64,000 nucleotides of DNA from Sulfurospirillum sp. UCH001 (GTDB lineage: Bacteria > Campylobacterota > Campylobacteria > Campylobacterales > Sulfurospirillaceae). The first letter of the stretch is position 1. Every line of letters starts with the position of its first letter. The stretch is from positions 558,001-622,000 of the forward strand of contig NZ_AP014723.1 in the NCBI RefSeq assembly GCF_001548035.1, written 5' to 3'. The notes below the pieces were generated by a model. The model did not search any database, was not told where the DNA came from, and worked only from the letters and a program-made list of their open reading frames with translations. Below are positions 46,053 through 53,698 of this stretch, piece after piece. Made by a program: the position numbers and the translations under genes.

Positions 46053-46987
46053 TTCACGAGATAGATTTTGAGCGGGGCATTTTAGCCCTTGCTCCCCTTG
46101 CTGGCTTTACTGACCTCCCATTCCGTTCTGTTGTTAAAAAGTTTGGTGCAGATGTTACCTTTTCTGAAATGATTAGTGCAAATGCTTTGCGTTATCGTTC
46201 TGAGAAGACCTTTAAGATGTTGACAAAATCACCACTTGAAACACCTTACATCGTTCAAATTGCAGGCTCTGATTTGGAGTCCATCAAAGAGGCTGTATTA
46301 GTCCTTAATGATATTGAAGGCATTGATGGGATTGACCTTAATTGCGGTTGTCCTGTACCAAAGATTATCTCTCAAGAAGCAGGTTCCTCTTTACTTCTCA
46401 ATCTTCCGCATATGCAAAAGATCATTGAAACCATTAAAAAGTACTCTAATAAGCGCTATACCAGCGCAAAAGTACGCCTTGGTTTTACCACTAAGATTCC
46501 AGAAGAAATCGCAAAAGCGTGTGAAAGCGCAGGTGTAGACTTTATGAGTATGCATGGCCGCACTCGTGCAGGTGCGTATAAAGCAGAAGTTGATTATCAA
46601 GCTATTGCAAGAGCGCGTGCTGCTGTTAAGATCCCTCTTATTGCCAATGGTGACATTACGAGTTACGAAAAAGCGTTGCATGTTAAAGAGGTGACAGGCT
46701 GTAACAGCTTGATGATAGGACGAGGTGCTGTGGGAAATCCATGGATTTTTTACCAGATACAAAATGAACTCACACATGTTGAAAAAACAAAGATTTTAGA
46801 GATTGTCTTAGAACACTTCGATGCTATGGTGGATTTTTATGGAGAAAAAGGACACTCCATTTTTCGTAAACATTTGCATACCTACTCGAAAGGGTTTCGT
46901 GAAGCGTCTGAGTTTAGAGATAAAATAAACCGCATCGAAGATGATGCACTCATGCGCGAAACGATAGCGACTTTTTTCGCTCAGTAA
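46049..46987 (+). CDS. dusB: tRNA-dihydrouridine synthase (Dus family)
   Basis: The 312-residue FMN enzyme reduces uridine in tRNA D-loops. It has APLAGFTDLPFR, the catalytic Cys in GIDLNCGCPVPKI, the FMN phosphate site in LMIGRGAVGNPWIF, and MHGRTRAGAY. DusB versus another Dus subtype cannot be fixed from motifs. The 3' end overlaps the minus-strand hypothetical gene by 7 bases. Confidence 0.92.
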   Translation: MIHEIDFERGILALAPLAGFTDLPFRSVVKKFGADVTFSEMISANALRYRSEKTFKMLTKSPLETPYIVQIAGSDLESIKEAVLVLNDIEGIDGIDLNCGCPVPKIISQEAGSSLLLNLPHMQKIIETIKKYSNKRYTSAKVRLGFTTKIPEEIAKACESAGVDFMSMHGRTRAGAYKAEVDYQAIARARAAVKIPLIANGDITSYEKALHVKEVTGCNSLMIGRGAVGNPWIFYQIQNELTHVEKTKILEIVLEHFDAMVDFYGEKGHSIFRKHLHTYSKGFREASEFRDKINRIEDDALMRETIATFFAQ

Positions 46988-47343
46988 CCGTCATCAAAGC
47001 CTTGTGCTTTATGTTTTTCTTTTTTATAGCTTCCCCGATATTTCTCTTTCTCGAGCAAATTTGCCTCTTTCAAGAGGCGTTTATGCGTCTCTTCAATATC
47101 TCTATCTTCGATATGCGTAATGCTATTTGAAACTAAATTAACATAGTTTTGAAGAGCATTGGTGTAGGTAGAATCCAGTCTTGTTGGTTCAACTTTCTGC
47201 AGTGTTTTCAGACCTTTTTCTGCACGTTTCACAAAGAGTGCAAAGTCAAAGTTTTCATTTTTAAGGGCATTGACACAACTCCCTAAAAAGCGCTCTAGAG
47301 CTCTAATGTATTTGACTCTTGCATCTTTATCATTTATCTTCAT
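46981..47343 (-). CDS. Small hypothetical helical protein
   Basis: This 120-residue, charged, mostly helical protein starts MKINDKDARVKYIRALERF and ends in a basic KKEKHKAQGFDDGY tail. It matches no family I recognise. Its ATG overlaps the stop of the AEC transporter gene (ATGA), so it is the last gene of a minus-strand unit with fliN and fliO. An in-frame extension into the transporter gene is not supported. Confidence 0.65.
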   Translation of the reverse strand: MKINDKDARVKYIRALERFLGSCVNALKNENFDFALFVKRAEKGLKTLQKVEPTRLDSTYTNALQNYVNLVSNSITHIEDRDIEETHKRLLKEANLLEKEKYRGSYKKEKHKAQGFDDGY

Positions 47344-48269
47344 GGCATACTCACGATATTGAGGTAATGTAAAAGATTGCTCACTAAAATAAAGAAAGGG
47401 ATAAATACTAAAGATGTAAAAAAGACCAACACGGTTACATCCAGCGGTTTGCATTCATACAAAGCTGCTAGATTGACATTGGTTACTGCAAGTGGAACAA
47501 TGAGTTCAATGAAAATAAGTGTTGCGACCATCGGCTCTAAATTGAGTACTCCGTAAAGAATGGATGCAGCGATAATAGGTGTTATACCAAACTTAATGAA
47601 GCTTACATGTAAAAGCAGTTTATAATTGATACTGCGAAGCTTGATGTTGTAAAGGTACATTCCAAAGATAACAAGCTGAATGACCATGGTACAGTAAGCG
47701 CCCATTTCTAAAGGCGTTTTCATTGCAGGATGGAGTTTGATCTCAAAGACATTCATCAAAAGTGCTAAAGAGGCAAACCAAATCACAGGCAATTTTATGA
47801 TATTGAAAAGAGACTGTTTGATGCTAAAGTTACCGCGTGAATAGAAAAAGACACCGAGCGTGTAAACAATGAAAACATTGGTGATATTAATCATACTCAT
47901 GTAGATGATGGATGCGTCACCAAAAAGTGCAATACCTAAAGGAATACCTAAATTTCCTGTATTACCGATGATAACACAAATGATAATAATAGACTTTTCT
48001 TTGATGTCATCTTTGAAAAAGAGTATGGCTATAACGGAGCTGATAAGAACACAGATCAATGAAATCGCTAAGTACCAGAAAGGAGCTTGTAAAAGTGAAA
48101 AATCAATAGGTTTGCTTGAAAGTCCCCAAAACGATAGCATGGGTTGCAAAAAGTAGATGGAGAGAAGAATCATCCCTTTTTCGTTCATCTCATCTTTTAA
48201 CATTCTTTTTGCCATAAAACCAAGCAAAATAAAGGCATAAATAGACAAAATCGAGATGGCGATGGTCAT
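47340..48269 (-). CDS. AEC-family transporter (copy 1)
   Basis: This 309-residue integral membrane protein has about ten helices. NTGNLGIPLGIALFG and ELIVPLAVTNVNLAALY are hallmarks of the auxin-efflux-carrier family, which exports or imports organic acids such as malate. It lies six bases after the FliO-like gene, in the same direction, so it may be co-transcribed with flagellar genes. A close paralog is at 52658-53584. The substrate is unknown. Confidence 0.88.
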   Translation of the reverse strand: MTIAISILSIYAFILLGFMAKRMLKDEMNEKGMILLSIYFLQPMLSFWGLSSKPIDFSLLQAPFWYLAISLICVLISSVIAILFFKDDIKEKSIIIICVIIGNTGNLGIPLGIALFGDASIIYMSMINITNVFIVYTLGVFFYSRGNFSIKQSLFNIIKLPVIWFASLALLMNVFEIKLHPAMKTPLEMGAYCTMVIQLVIFGMYLYNIKLRSINYKLLLHVSFIKFGITPIIAASILYGVLNLEPMVATLIFIELIVPLAVTNVNLAALYECKPLDVTVLVFFTSLVFIPFFILVSNLLHYLNIVSMP

Positions 48270-48275
48270 AAGGTA

Positions 48276-49151
48276 TTAACGCATTGCATCTAAGGGCGTA
48301 TAATCTGCCGAAGCTTTATTTTTATAGGTGCTGAGTTTATTGTCTTGTAATTTGAGATAATCATCCAAACGTCTGCGATTTTCTTCAAAAACCTTTTCAA
48401 AATCATTGTCATCTTTGACTTCACCATTTTGAAATTTTTCCAAGAGAACATTGGAATTTCCTGTCATAACAAGGTATTTGATGGTGCCATATTCAAATAA
48501 AACGACACTGTTTTGATTGTCAATCTGTTTTTTGTGAAGTACATTGACCTCTTGTTGAGAGCCTGTTTTTGGGTTGAAAAGCCATGATTTTCCACCACCA
48601 TTACTCGCAGCAGCTGGTCTAATTGTTTGAATACCCAAGCGTTTTTTAATCCAGAACATCAAAGCAAGTAAGAAAAGCAACGTAAGAATAACAATAATAT
48701 AGCGTGTATCGATGAAATCTGTTGCGGAAGATGATGTCGCAGGTAGCGCAGTAGCAGCAGTAGTAGATTCTGCTGAACTTTGTGCAGGTGCTTGCATAAT
48801 GCTACTTCTGATGCGAAGACCAAAACCATCAACGGTTTTAGACGCAACAACACTGACTTTTTTATCACTTTTAAGAACGACTTTGAGTGTATTGTTTTTT
48901 TCAGGAATAATCGCGAGTTCTTGAATGATGTTAGAGTTAATACTCTTTTCGATCATTTTGTCATAACCAAGATCATTGATGGTGAGTGTGATAGAAGTAG
49001 CGTCACTTTTTTGAGAAATACCACCTTCATGAGGAGCATCGAAGGAGAGCATAACATCGACACGATCACTTCTTTCATAGACATTGTATGTTAAAAGATT
49101 AGAAGCACTTAGCCACGTTACTGCACTAATAAGAACGAATAAAAGTCTCAT
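48276..49151 (-). CDS. fliO: FliO-like flagellar export-apparatus protein
   Basis: The 291-residue product has a signal peptide (MRLLFVLISAVTWLSA) and a periplasmic AMIN-like beta domain (about 20-120). An Ala/Ser/Thr linker, one membrane helix (IIVILTLLFLLALMFW at about 150-166) and a FliO-type cytoplasmic domain follow. That domain carries VVLFEYGTIKYLVMTGNSNVLLE. FliO helps assemble the FliP ring of the type III export gate. The long periplasmic extension is a feature of this phylum. It overlaps fliN by 4 bases. Confidence 0.8.
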   Translation of the reverse strand: MRLLFVLISAVTWLSASNLLTYNVYERSDRVDVMLSFDAPHEGGISQKSDATSITLTINDLGYDKMIEKSINSNIIQELAIIPEKNNTLKVVLKSDKKVSVVASKTVDGFGLRIRSSIMQAPAQSSAESTTAATALPATSSSATDFIDTRYIIVILTLLFLLALMFWIKKRLGIQTIRPAAASNGGGKSWLFNPKTGSQQEVNVLHKKQIDNQNSVVLFEYGTIKYLVMTGNSNVLLEKFQNGEVKDDNDFEKVFEENRRRLDDYLKLQDNKLSTYKNKASADYTPLDAMR

Positions 49152-49459
49152 AGGCTCTCTTTTTTAAAGTATTGAATCACCGTTTTAGAATCTAATATTT
49201 CATTGATACGAATTGCAAGGTTTTTTTCATAAACCATGACTTCGCCTTTACCAAAAATCTTGCCGTTGATGTAAAGTTCCACGCTTTCACCTGCAGGTTT
49301 TTCAAGGTCAATAACAGAACCTTTTTCAAGTTTGAGCAGACGCTGAATCGTGATATTTGTCGTGCCAAGTTCTGCAACAAAGTCAACACTAATATCTAAA
49401 AGATTTTCAAACCCTGAGAGAAGTTTGCGTGCGACATATTCTTGATCGACTGCGTCCAA
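49148..49459 (-). CDS. fliN: Flagellar C-ring protein FliN
   Basis: This 103-residue protein is almost entirely the SpoA (FliMN_C) domain: ISVDFVAELGTTNITIQRLLKLEKGSVIDLEK is followed by VELYINGKIFGKGEV and NLAIRINEIL. FliN forms the bottom of the C ring and recruits export substrates. It is the first gene of the minus-strand operon and has a -10 box about 70 bases upstream. Confidence 0.94.
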   Translation of the reverse strand: MDAVDQEYVARKLLSGFENLLDISVDFVAELGTTNITIQRLLKLEKGSVIDLEKPAGESVELYINGKIFGKGEVMVYEKNLAIRINEILDSKTVIQYFKKESL

Positions 49460-49528
49460 TGTTATTCCTTTAAAGATGAGTTAACCTATGTAAGCAAAAA
49501 CTCTTCCAAACCTTGGTATATACGTCTT

Positions 49529-49534
49529 ATTATA
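49529..49534 (-). promoter_or_regulatory. Putative -10 element for the fliN operon
   Basis: ATTATA on the plus strand reads TATAAT on the minus strand, about 70 bases before the fliN start. I did not find a convincing sigma-54 (-24/-12) or sigma-28 element here. Confidence 0.4.
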
Positions 49535-49619
49535 GTTTATTTTGTTTAAATTGTTTATTAAGCTGTTTGTCTGCCATTGGTGTGTCTTTTTAGTGATAAC
49601 AAAAAAATATCTTAAATTA

Positions 49620-49633
49620 TTGAGTTGACTCAA
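49620..49633 (+). promoter_or_regulatory. Inverted repeat upstream of the sulfite-oxidase-like gene
   Basis: TTGAGT and ACTCAA form a perfect 6-2-6 inverted repeat centred about 41 bases before the -10 box TATAAT at 49665-49670. This placement suits an activator or repressor site. A second, shorter dyad TTGGT/ACCAA at 49644-49662 overlaps the core promoter. No binding protein is identified. Confidence 0.35.
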
Positions 49634-49664
49634 AAAAAGAGCATTGGTTTTTTCTATACCAAAC

Positions 49665-49670
49665 TATAAT
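49665..49670 (+). promoter_or_regulatory. Putative -10 element for the sulfite-oxidase-like gene
   Basis: Perfect TATAAT (AACTATAATGCTT), 40 bases before the gene, with a weak TTGGTT -35 candidate 15 bases upstream. Confidence 0.55.
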
Positions 49671-49709
49671 GCTTGGGTATCCCCATTTTGTTGACAACAA
49701 GGAGAATGT

Positions 49710-50984
49710 ATGAGTCAAAACGCATCCCTCGATCGACGTGGTTTTTTTAAGAAGAGTGGCATCCTTGCCCTTATGAGTGCAGTGGGAAGTGAAATCCCTT
49801 TTGTACGTAATTTTCCAGGAGGTCTAGTTCCCGTAGCTATGGCTGCACCCACTATGGTGGAGCTGAACATTCCTGGTAAGAGTTTAGAGTTGGTGGTTCT
49901 TGGTGATAAGCCAGTTGTGGCTGAAACACCACCGCACCTTTTGGATAGTGAAGTCACGCCAAACGATTTGATGTTTATTCGTAACAACGGCTTGGTTCCA
50001 ACCAACATCAATGCTGCGACATGGACACTCACCATCGGCTCTGAAGCAACACCAAATTCTCCAGCAAGGGAAAGTGAGTCCACTAAGCGTACAGTGACAT
50101 TTACGATAGCAGAACTCAAAAGTAAATTCAAAAACTACACCAGCAACTTGGTGATCGAATGTGGAGGTAACGGGCGTTCAGAATTTAACCCTCCAGCAAA
50201 AGGCAATCAATGGACATTAGGAGGAGTGGGCTGCCCTTCTTGGACAGGTGTGCGCCTTAAAGATGTACTAGAGTATGTTGGACTCAAAAACGATGCTGTG
50301 TACATTGGGTACTATGGTTCAGACCCACATTTGAGTGGTGATGCAACTAAAGTGCCGATTTCTAGGGGTGTTCCGATTAAAAAAGCGTTGCAAGAAGATG
50401 CTTTGATTGTATGGGAAATGAATGGAGCACCACTACCTATACAAAATGGCTATCCTTTGCGCCTTGTCATCCCAGGTTACCCAGCATCTGTGAGTGGTAA
50501 GTGGTTGAACCGCATTGTCGTGCGCAATAAAGTACATGATGGCCCTAAAATGGTGGACGACTATCGTAATCCTTGCACACCTGTAGAGCCTGCAAGCGAT
50601 GTGCCTAACAGCAACATGTGCGTCATTGAAGAGATGCCGATCAAATCACTTATTACCTACCCAGCATCCGGTGCAAAATTTAACTTCGGTGATAAAGTCG
50701 AAATACGAGGCAATGCGTGGAGTGGCATCGGTGATGTTAAAGAAGTGTTTGTTTCCATTGACTTTGGGGCAACATGGATCAAAGCAAACCTCAAAAAACC
50801 TGTCAACAAATTTGCATGGCAACGTTTTAGTGCCAATTTGAAATTTCCTTCTAAAGGGTATTATGAGCTGTGGGCGCGTGCTGTTGATAAAAAAGGTGTT
50901 TCTCAACCGATGGTAATTCCTGGATGGAATCCTAAAGGCTATCTCAACAATGCAACACACCGCATCGCTGTAAAAATTGTCTAA
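49710..50984 (+). CDS. Periplasmic sulfite-oxidase-family molybdoenzyme (SorA/SoxC-like)
   Basis: This 424-residue protein has a twin-arginine signal (DRRGFFKKS at 8-16), so it is exported folded with its molybdopterin. The molybdopterin domain contains the Mo-ligand Cys C151 in ECGGNGRS and the WTLGGVGCPSWTGV and PLRLVIPGYPAS segments. A C-terminal dimerisation domain follows at about 310-420. With the adjacent monohaem cytochrome gene it resembles the sulfite:cytochrome c oxidoreductase pair that I remember from C. jejuni (Cj0005c/Cj0004c). It likely oxidises sulfite to sulfate. AAGGAG lies before the ATG. Confidence 0.87.
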   Translation: MSQNASLDRRGFFKKSGILALMSAVGSEIPFVRNFPGGLVPVAMAAPTMVELNIPGKSLELVVLGDKPVVAETPPHLLDSEVTPNDLMFIRNNGLVPTNINAATWTLTIGSEATPNSPARESESTKRTVTFTIAELKSKFKNYTSNLVIECGGNGRSEFNPPAKGNQWTLGGVGCPSWTGVRLKDVLEYVGLKNDAVYIGYYGSDPHLSGDATKVPISRGVPIKKALQEDALIVWEMNGAPLPIQNGYPLRLVIPGYPASVSGKWLNRIVVRNKVHDGPKMVDDYRNPCTPVEPASDVPNSNMCVIEEMPIKSLITYPASGAKFNFGDKVEIRGNAWSGIGDVKEVFVSIDFGATWIKANLKKPVNKFAWQRFSANLKFPSKGYYELWARAVDKKGVSQPMVIPGWNPKGYLNNATHRIAVKIV

Positions 50985-50995
50985 AAGGAGTTCAG

Positions 50996-51409
50996 ATGGG
51001 AAAAATCACAACGAGTTTGTTGGTTTTTATCGGGCTTTTGGTGTTAGGGTGTGCTCCAAAAGAAGAAGCGAGCCTTGTGCCTGTTAAAGCAGAGCCTGCT
51101 AAAACGGTAAAAGCAGAAGCAAAAACCACTAAATCGCCTGAAATAGACAAAGAGACTGGCCTTGTTATCGCAGAAGGGTTTGAAGTCGTCAAAGGGAACT
51201 GTACGGTGGCGTGTCACAGTGCAACACTCGTGACGCAAAATCGCGGGAATGAAAAGTATTGGAAAGATGCCATTGTGTATATGCAAAAAAACCAAGGTCT
51301 TTGGGATTTGGGGGCAGATGAGCCACGCATCATCAATTACCTAGCAACACATTATGGGCAAAGCCCTGTGTATCGACGTTCGCCTTTAAAAGTGAAATGG
51401 CAAGAATAG
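50996..51409 (+). CDS. Monohaem cytochrome c lipoprotein with CX3CH motif
   Basis: This 137-residue protein has a lipoprotein signal with lipobox VLGC (C19), a Lys/Ala linker and a compact haem domain. The haem motif is C69-T-V-A-C73-H74, one residue longer than CxxCH. The rest (SATLVTQNRG, YWKDAIVYMQKNQGLW, NYLATHYG) matches cytochrome subunits of sulfite dehydrogenases, with M96 a likely sixth ligand. It starts 11 bases after the molybdoenzyme gene with an AAAAGGAG site, so it is almost certainly the electron acceptor. Confidence 0.85.
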   Translation: MGKITTSLLVFIGLLVLGCAPKEEASLVPVKAEPAKTVKAEAKTTKSPEIDKETGLVIAEGFEVVKGNCTVACHSATLVTQNRGNEKYWKDAIVYMQKNQGLWDLGADEPRIINYLATHYGQSPVYRRSPLKVKWQE

Positions 51410-51415
51410 TACGTC

Positions 51416-51443
51416 GTTAGCTCCTATGCATATAGGGGCTAAC
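51416..51443. terminator. Bidirectional stem-loop between cytochrome gene and xth
   Basis: GTTAGCTCCTAT pairs with ATAGGGGCTAAC (one T-G wobble) around a GCAT loop. The right arm contains the xth stop codon (51439-51441). T tracts are weak. Confidence 0.6.
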
Positions 51444-52203
51444 ACTCCAATTCTATGCCAACAGGGCAATGATCAGAGCCATAGATATGCGGTAAGATAA
51501 ACGCATCTTTTAGTTGTCCCTCTAGCTCTTTAGAGATAAAAAAGTAGTCAATCCTCCATCCAACATTTCGCTCTCTCGCTCCCGCTCGGTATGACCACCA
51601 CGAATAACACTCTGTTTTATCTCCATGTATATGCCTAAAGGTATCGATATACCCTTTCTCTAAAAGTGTGTCTATCCATGCACGCTCGATAGGTAAGAAG
51701 CCTGAAGTGTCTTCATTGGCTTTAGGATGAGTGAGGTCGATTTCACGATGCGCGGTATTGACATCGCCACAGATGATGATGCCTTTTCCCTCTTTGCGCA
51801 ATGCTTCAGTATGCGCTAGAAAATCGCTGTAAAACTTCATCTTGTGGGCAAGACGTTCTTCACTTTGTTGACCATTTGGAAAGTAAACATTGAAAAGTGC
51901 TATGTTATCAAAGTGATGCTCTAAAATACGTCCTTCTTGGGTGTGGTCGATGTGTAAAGCGGTATCGGTTTTTTCAAACATTCGTGTGGAAAAGCTCATC
52001 GTACCCGAGTAGCCTTTTTTGCTTGCAGAGTTGATGTGTTTTGAGGTAAAAGGGTGTTGAAAAAGCGGTTCAGGAATTTGATGTGCTTCTGCTTTGATCT
52101 CTTGCAAACACAGAACATCAGGTTTAACTTCATCGACCCACGTAAAAGCATTTTTACTCGCAACAGCACGAATGCCATTAACATTCCACGATATCAGTTT
52201 CAT
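51439..52203 (-). CDS. xth: Exodeoxyribonuclease III
   Basis: The 254-residue AP endonuclease/3'-5' exonuclease repairs abasic sites. It has MKLISWNVNGIRA, CLQEIKAE, the catalytic GDVNTAHREIDL, WRIDYFF and the C-terminal YGSDHCPVGIEL. The frame can start two codons earlier at 52209, but AAGGAG at 52211-52216 would then be one base away. The ATG at 52203 has seven bases of spacing. Confidence 0.95.
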   Translation of the reverse strand: MKLISWNVNGIRAVASKNAFTWVDEVKPDVLCLQEIKAEAHQIPEPLFQHPFTSKHINSASKKGYSGTMSFSTRMFEKTDTALHIDHTQEGRILEHHFDNIALFNVYFPNGQQSEERLAHKMKFYSDFLAHTEALRKEGKGIIICGDVNTAHREIDLTHPKANEDTSGFLPIERAWIDTLLEKGYIDTFRHIHGDKTECYSWWSYRAGARERNVGWRIDYFFISKELEGQLKDAFILPHIYGSDHCPVGIELEC

Positions 52204-52294
52204 ACGCATTCTCCTTTAATTCTCTGAAATGGTATCATAAGTAACTAAGGGCTTTGGTATATCTTTTGCAAAGGTGATCTAAAAAGGAGTAACT

Positions 52295-52661
52295 GTGTTA
52301 TCTTTTTCATGTGGGGCTAATGCCCATTTTCGCACTATCAATACCCATTTAAGCAGTGATTCATGCAACAATGTTTAGAGTATATCTGCAGGGAGTTTGA
52401 AAAAGTCAAAGACTATTTGCATTATCCAAGTCCTGCGAAAGAGCTGATTATCAACAATCTTTTTGAAAACTTTATGAAGTGCTTTTTAGAGTATCCGTTT
52501 GAAAAAAAGCGTTATCCCAAAGAGTTTTTAGAAACCGCCAATCTTTACAATGACGGTGATGTCGTGACACTCAAACGTTTTGAAGACATCGGTTGCGCTA
52601 TTTGCTCTTAAGTGACTTTTACGACTATGTGAAAATCACCCATCTCTACCAAAAAATCTAA
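52295..52661 (+). pseudogene. Small gene apparently broken by two frameshifts
   Basis: A strong AAGGAG (52284-52289) precedes a GTG at 52295 whose frame (MLSFSCGANAHFRTINTH...) stops at 52378. A second frame runs from ATG 52363 to 52611 for 82 residues (MQQCLEYICREFEKV... to DIGCAICS). A third frame then continues from about 52596 (LLLSDFYDYVKITHLYQKI) and ends at 52659-52661, overlapping the convergent transporter stop by 4 bases in the way intact genes here do. Joined, the pieces make one protein of about 120 residues of unknown family. Alternatively the 82-residue middle frame alone is the gene. Confidence 0.5.
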
Positions 52662-53584
52662 CCCAAATGTGCGATATCAAAGTAAGCGAGTAGGTAACTT
52701 ACCATCAGCAAAAAAGGAATAAACAGAAGCGAAGTAAAGAGTATGAGGCTTGCTACATCCACAGGTTTGCAGTCATAAAGGGCTGAAATGTTTACGTTGG
52801 TAACCGCCAGTGGCACGATGAGTTCTAAAAAAAGTACCGAAGCAACAAACGGCTCTAAGGGGAACACAAAAAAGAGCAGCCACACCGTAATGATAGGCAT
52901 GATGACAAATTTGATGAGGTGAACGTGCAACAACAGTTTGTAGTTCAGCTCTCCGAGTTTCATGTTGTAAAGGTACATTCCAAACACAATGAGTTGAAGT
53001 ACCACCATACAGTACGCCCCCATTTCCAGCGACTTAAAGAGAGTAGGGTGAATCACAATGCCTGCAAAATTAAGTCCAAGTGCGAACATCGCCGCCCAAA
53101 TGACGGGCAGTTTAAAGATGTTCAAAAATGCTTGTTTCATACTTGATGTACCTGCAGAGTAAAAAAATACACCCAAGGTATATGTCATAAGGGTATTGGC
53201 AACACTCATCATGCTGGTGTAGATGATAGAATCTTGTCCAAAGATGGCGATGCCAAGAGGAATGCCCAAATTGCCTGTGTTGTTAATCGCCGCGGCTATG
53301 GTCATGATGGAGCGCTCTTTCACATCTTCAAAAAACATTCTTGCAAAAATAAATCCTACGACAATGGTAAGAAGCGAAAAAAGGACATAATAAAACGGCA
53401 CTTGCAACAGCTCTAAGCTCATCGGTTTCGTGGAAAGTCCCCAAAATGAAAAGATGGGGTGCAGAAAATAGACCGAGAGAATGACCATACCGCGCTCAGC
53501 CAACTCTTCTTTGAAAATCTTTTTGGCAATGTATCCGAGTAGAATGAAAACATAAATGGCAAGAATGGAAAGCGCTATGTTCAT
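52658..53584 (-). CDS. AEC-family transporter (copy 2)
   Basis: This 308-residue integral membrane protein is clearly paralogous to the product of 47340-48269. It shares NNTGNLGIPLGIAIFGQDSIIY, SLEMGAYCMVVLQLIVFGMYLYN and LFLELIVPLAVTNVNISALYDCKP with only small changes. It probably carries an organic acid or similar anion. It is divergent from the marR gene. Sequence does not show whether it is in the MarR regulon, but its start lies about 80 bases from that promoter. Confidence 0.88.
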   Translation of the reverse strand: MNIALSILAIYVFILLGYIAKKIFKEELAERGMVILSVYFLHPIFSFWGLSTKPMSLELLQVPFYYVLFSLLTIVVGFIFARMFFEDVKERSIMTIAAAINNTGNLGIPLGIAIFGQDSIIYTSMMSVANTLMTYTLGVFFYSAGTSSMKQAFLNIFKLPVIWAAMFALGLNFAGIVIHPTLFKSLEMGAYCMVVLQLIVFGMYLYNMKLGELNYKLLLHVHLIKFVIMPIITVWLLFFVFPLEPFVASVLFLELIVPLAVTNVNISALYDCKPVDVASLILFTSLLFIPFLLMVSYLLAYFDIAHLG

Positions 53585-53662
53585 GGTAAAGCTTTATGTG
53601 CAAGATTTTGAAAAGGGTATTGTAACGCAAAATCTCTTTCTCCTATCCATAAAATGAGGCAC

Positions 53663-53691
53663 TTGACATTAATTAGATATCTAACTATAAT
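53663..53691 (+). promoter_or_regulatory. Sigma-70 promoter of the marR gene with embedded operator
   Basis: TTGACA (53663-53668) and TATAAT (53686-53691) are spaced by exactly 17 bases. The spacer holds the palindrome TTAGATATCTAA (53673-53684), so a protein bound there would block RNA polymerase. The start codon at 53699 is only eight bases after the -10, so the transcript has almost no leader. Confidence 0.8.
53671..53686. promoter_or_regulatory. MarR operator copy 1 (16-bp palindromic)
   Basis: AATTAGATATCTAACT, with a perfect 12-base palindromic core, sits between -35 and -10. It recurs in exact inverted form at 54148-54163, on the far side of the marR gene. Autoregulation is inferred. 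Confidence 0.72.
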
Positions 53692-53698
53692 GCGGCTT

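Noticed and set aside
52363-52611. Accepting the 82-codon frame as a complete independent gene
   Set aside because: It has no ribosome site of its own, while a strong one serves an overlapping upstream frame, and a third frame supplies a plausible C-terminus. It is described as a broken gene, with the alternative noted.
52658-53584. The two AEC transporter genes as a composite mobile element
   Set aside because: No terminal inverted repeats, target duplications or transposase genes are seen around or between them. The interval holds normal housekeeping genes on both strands.
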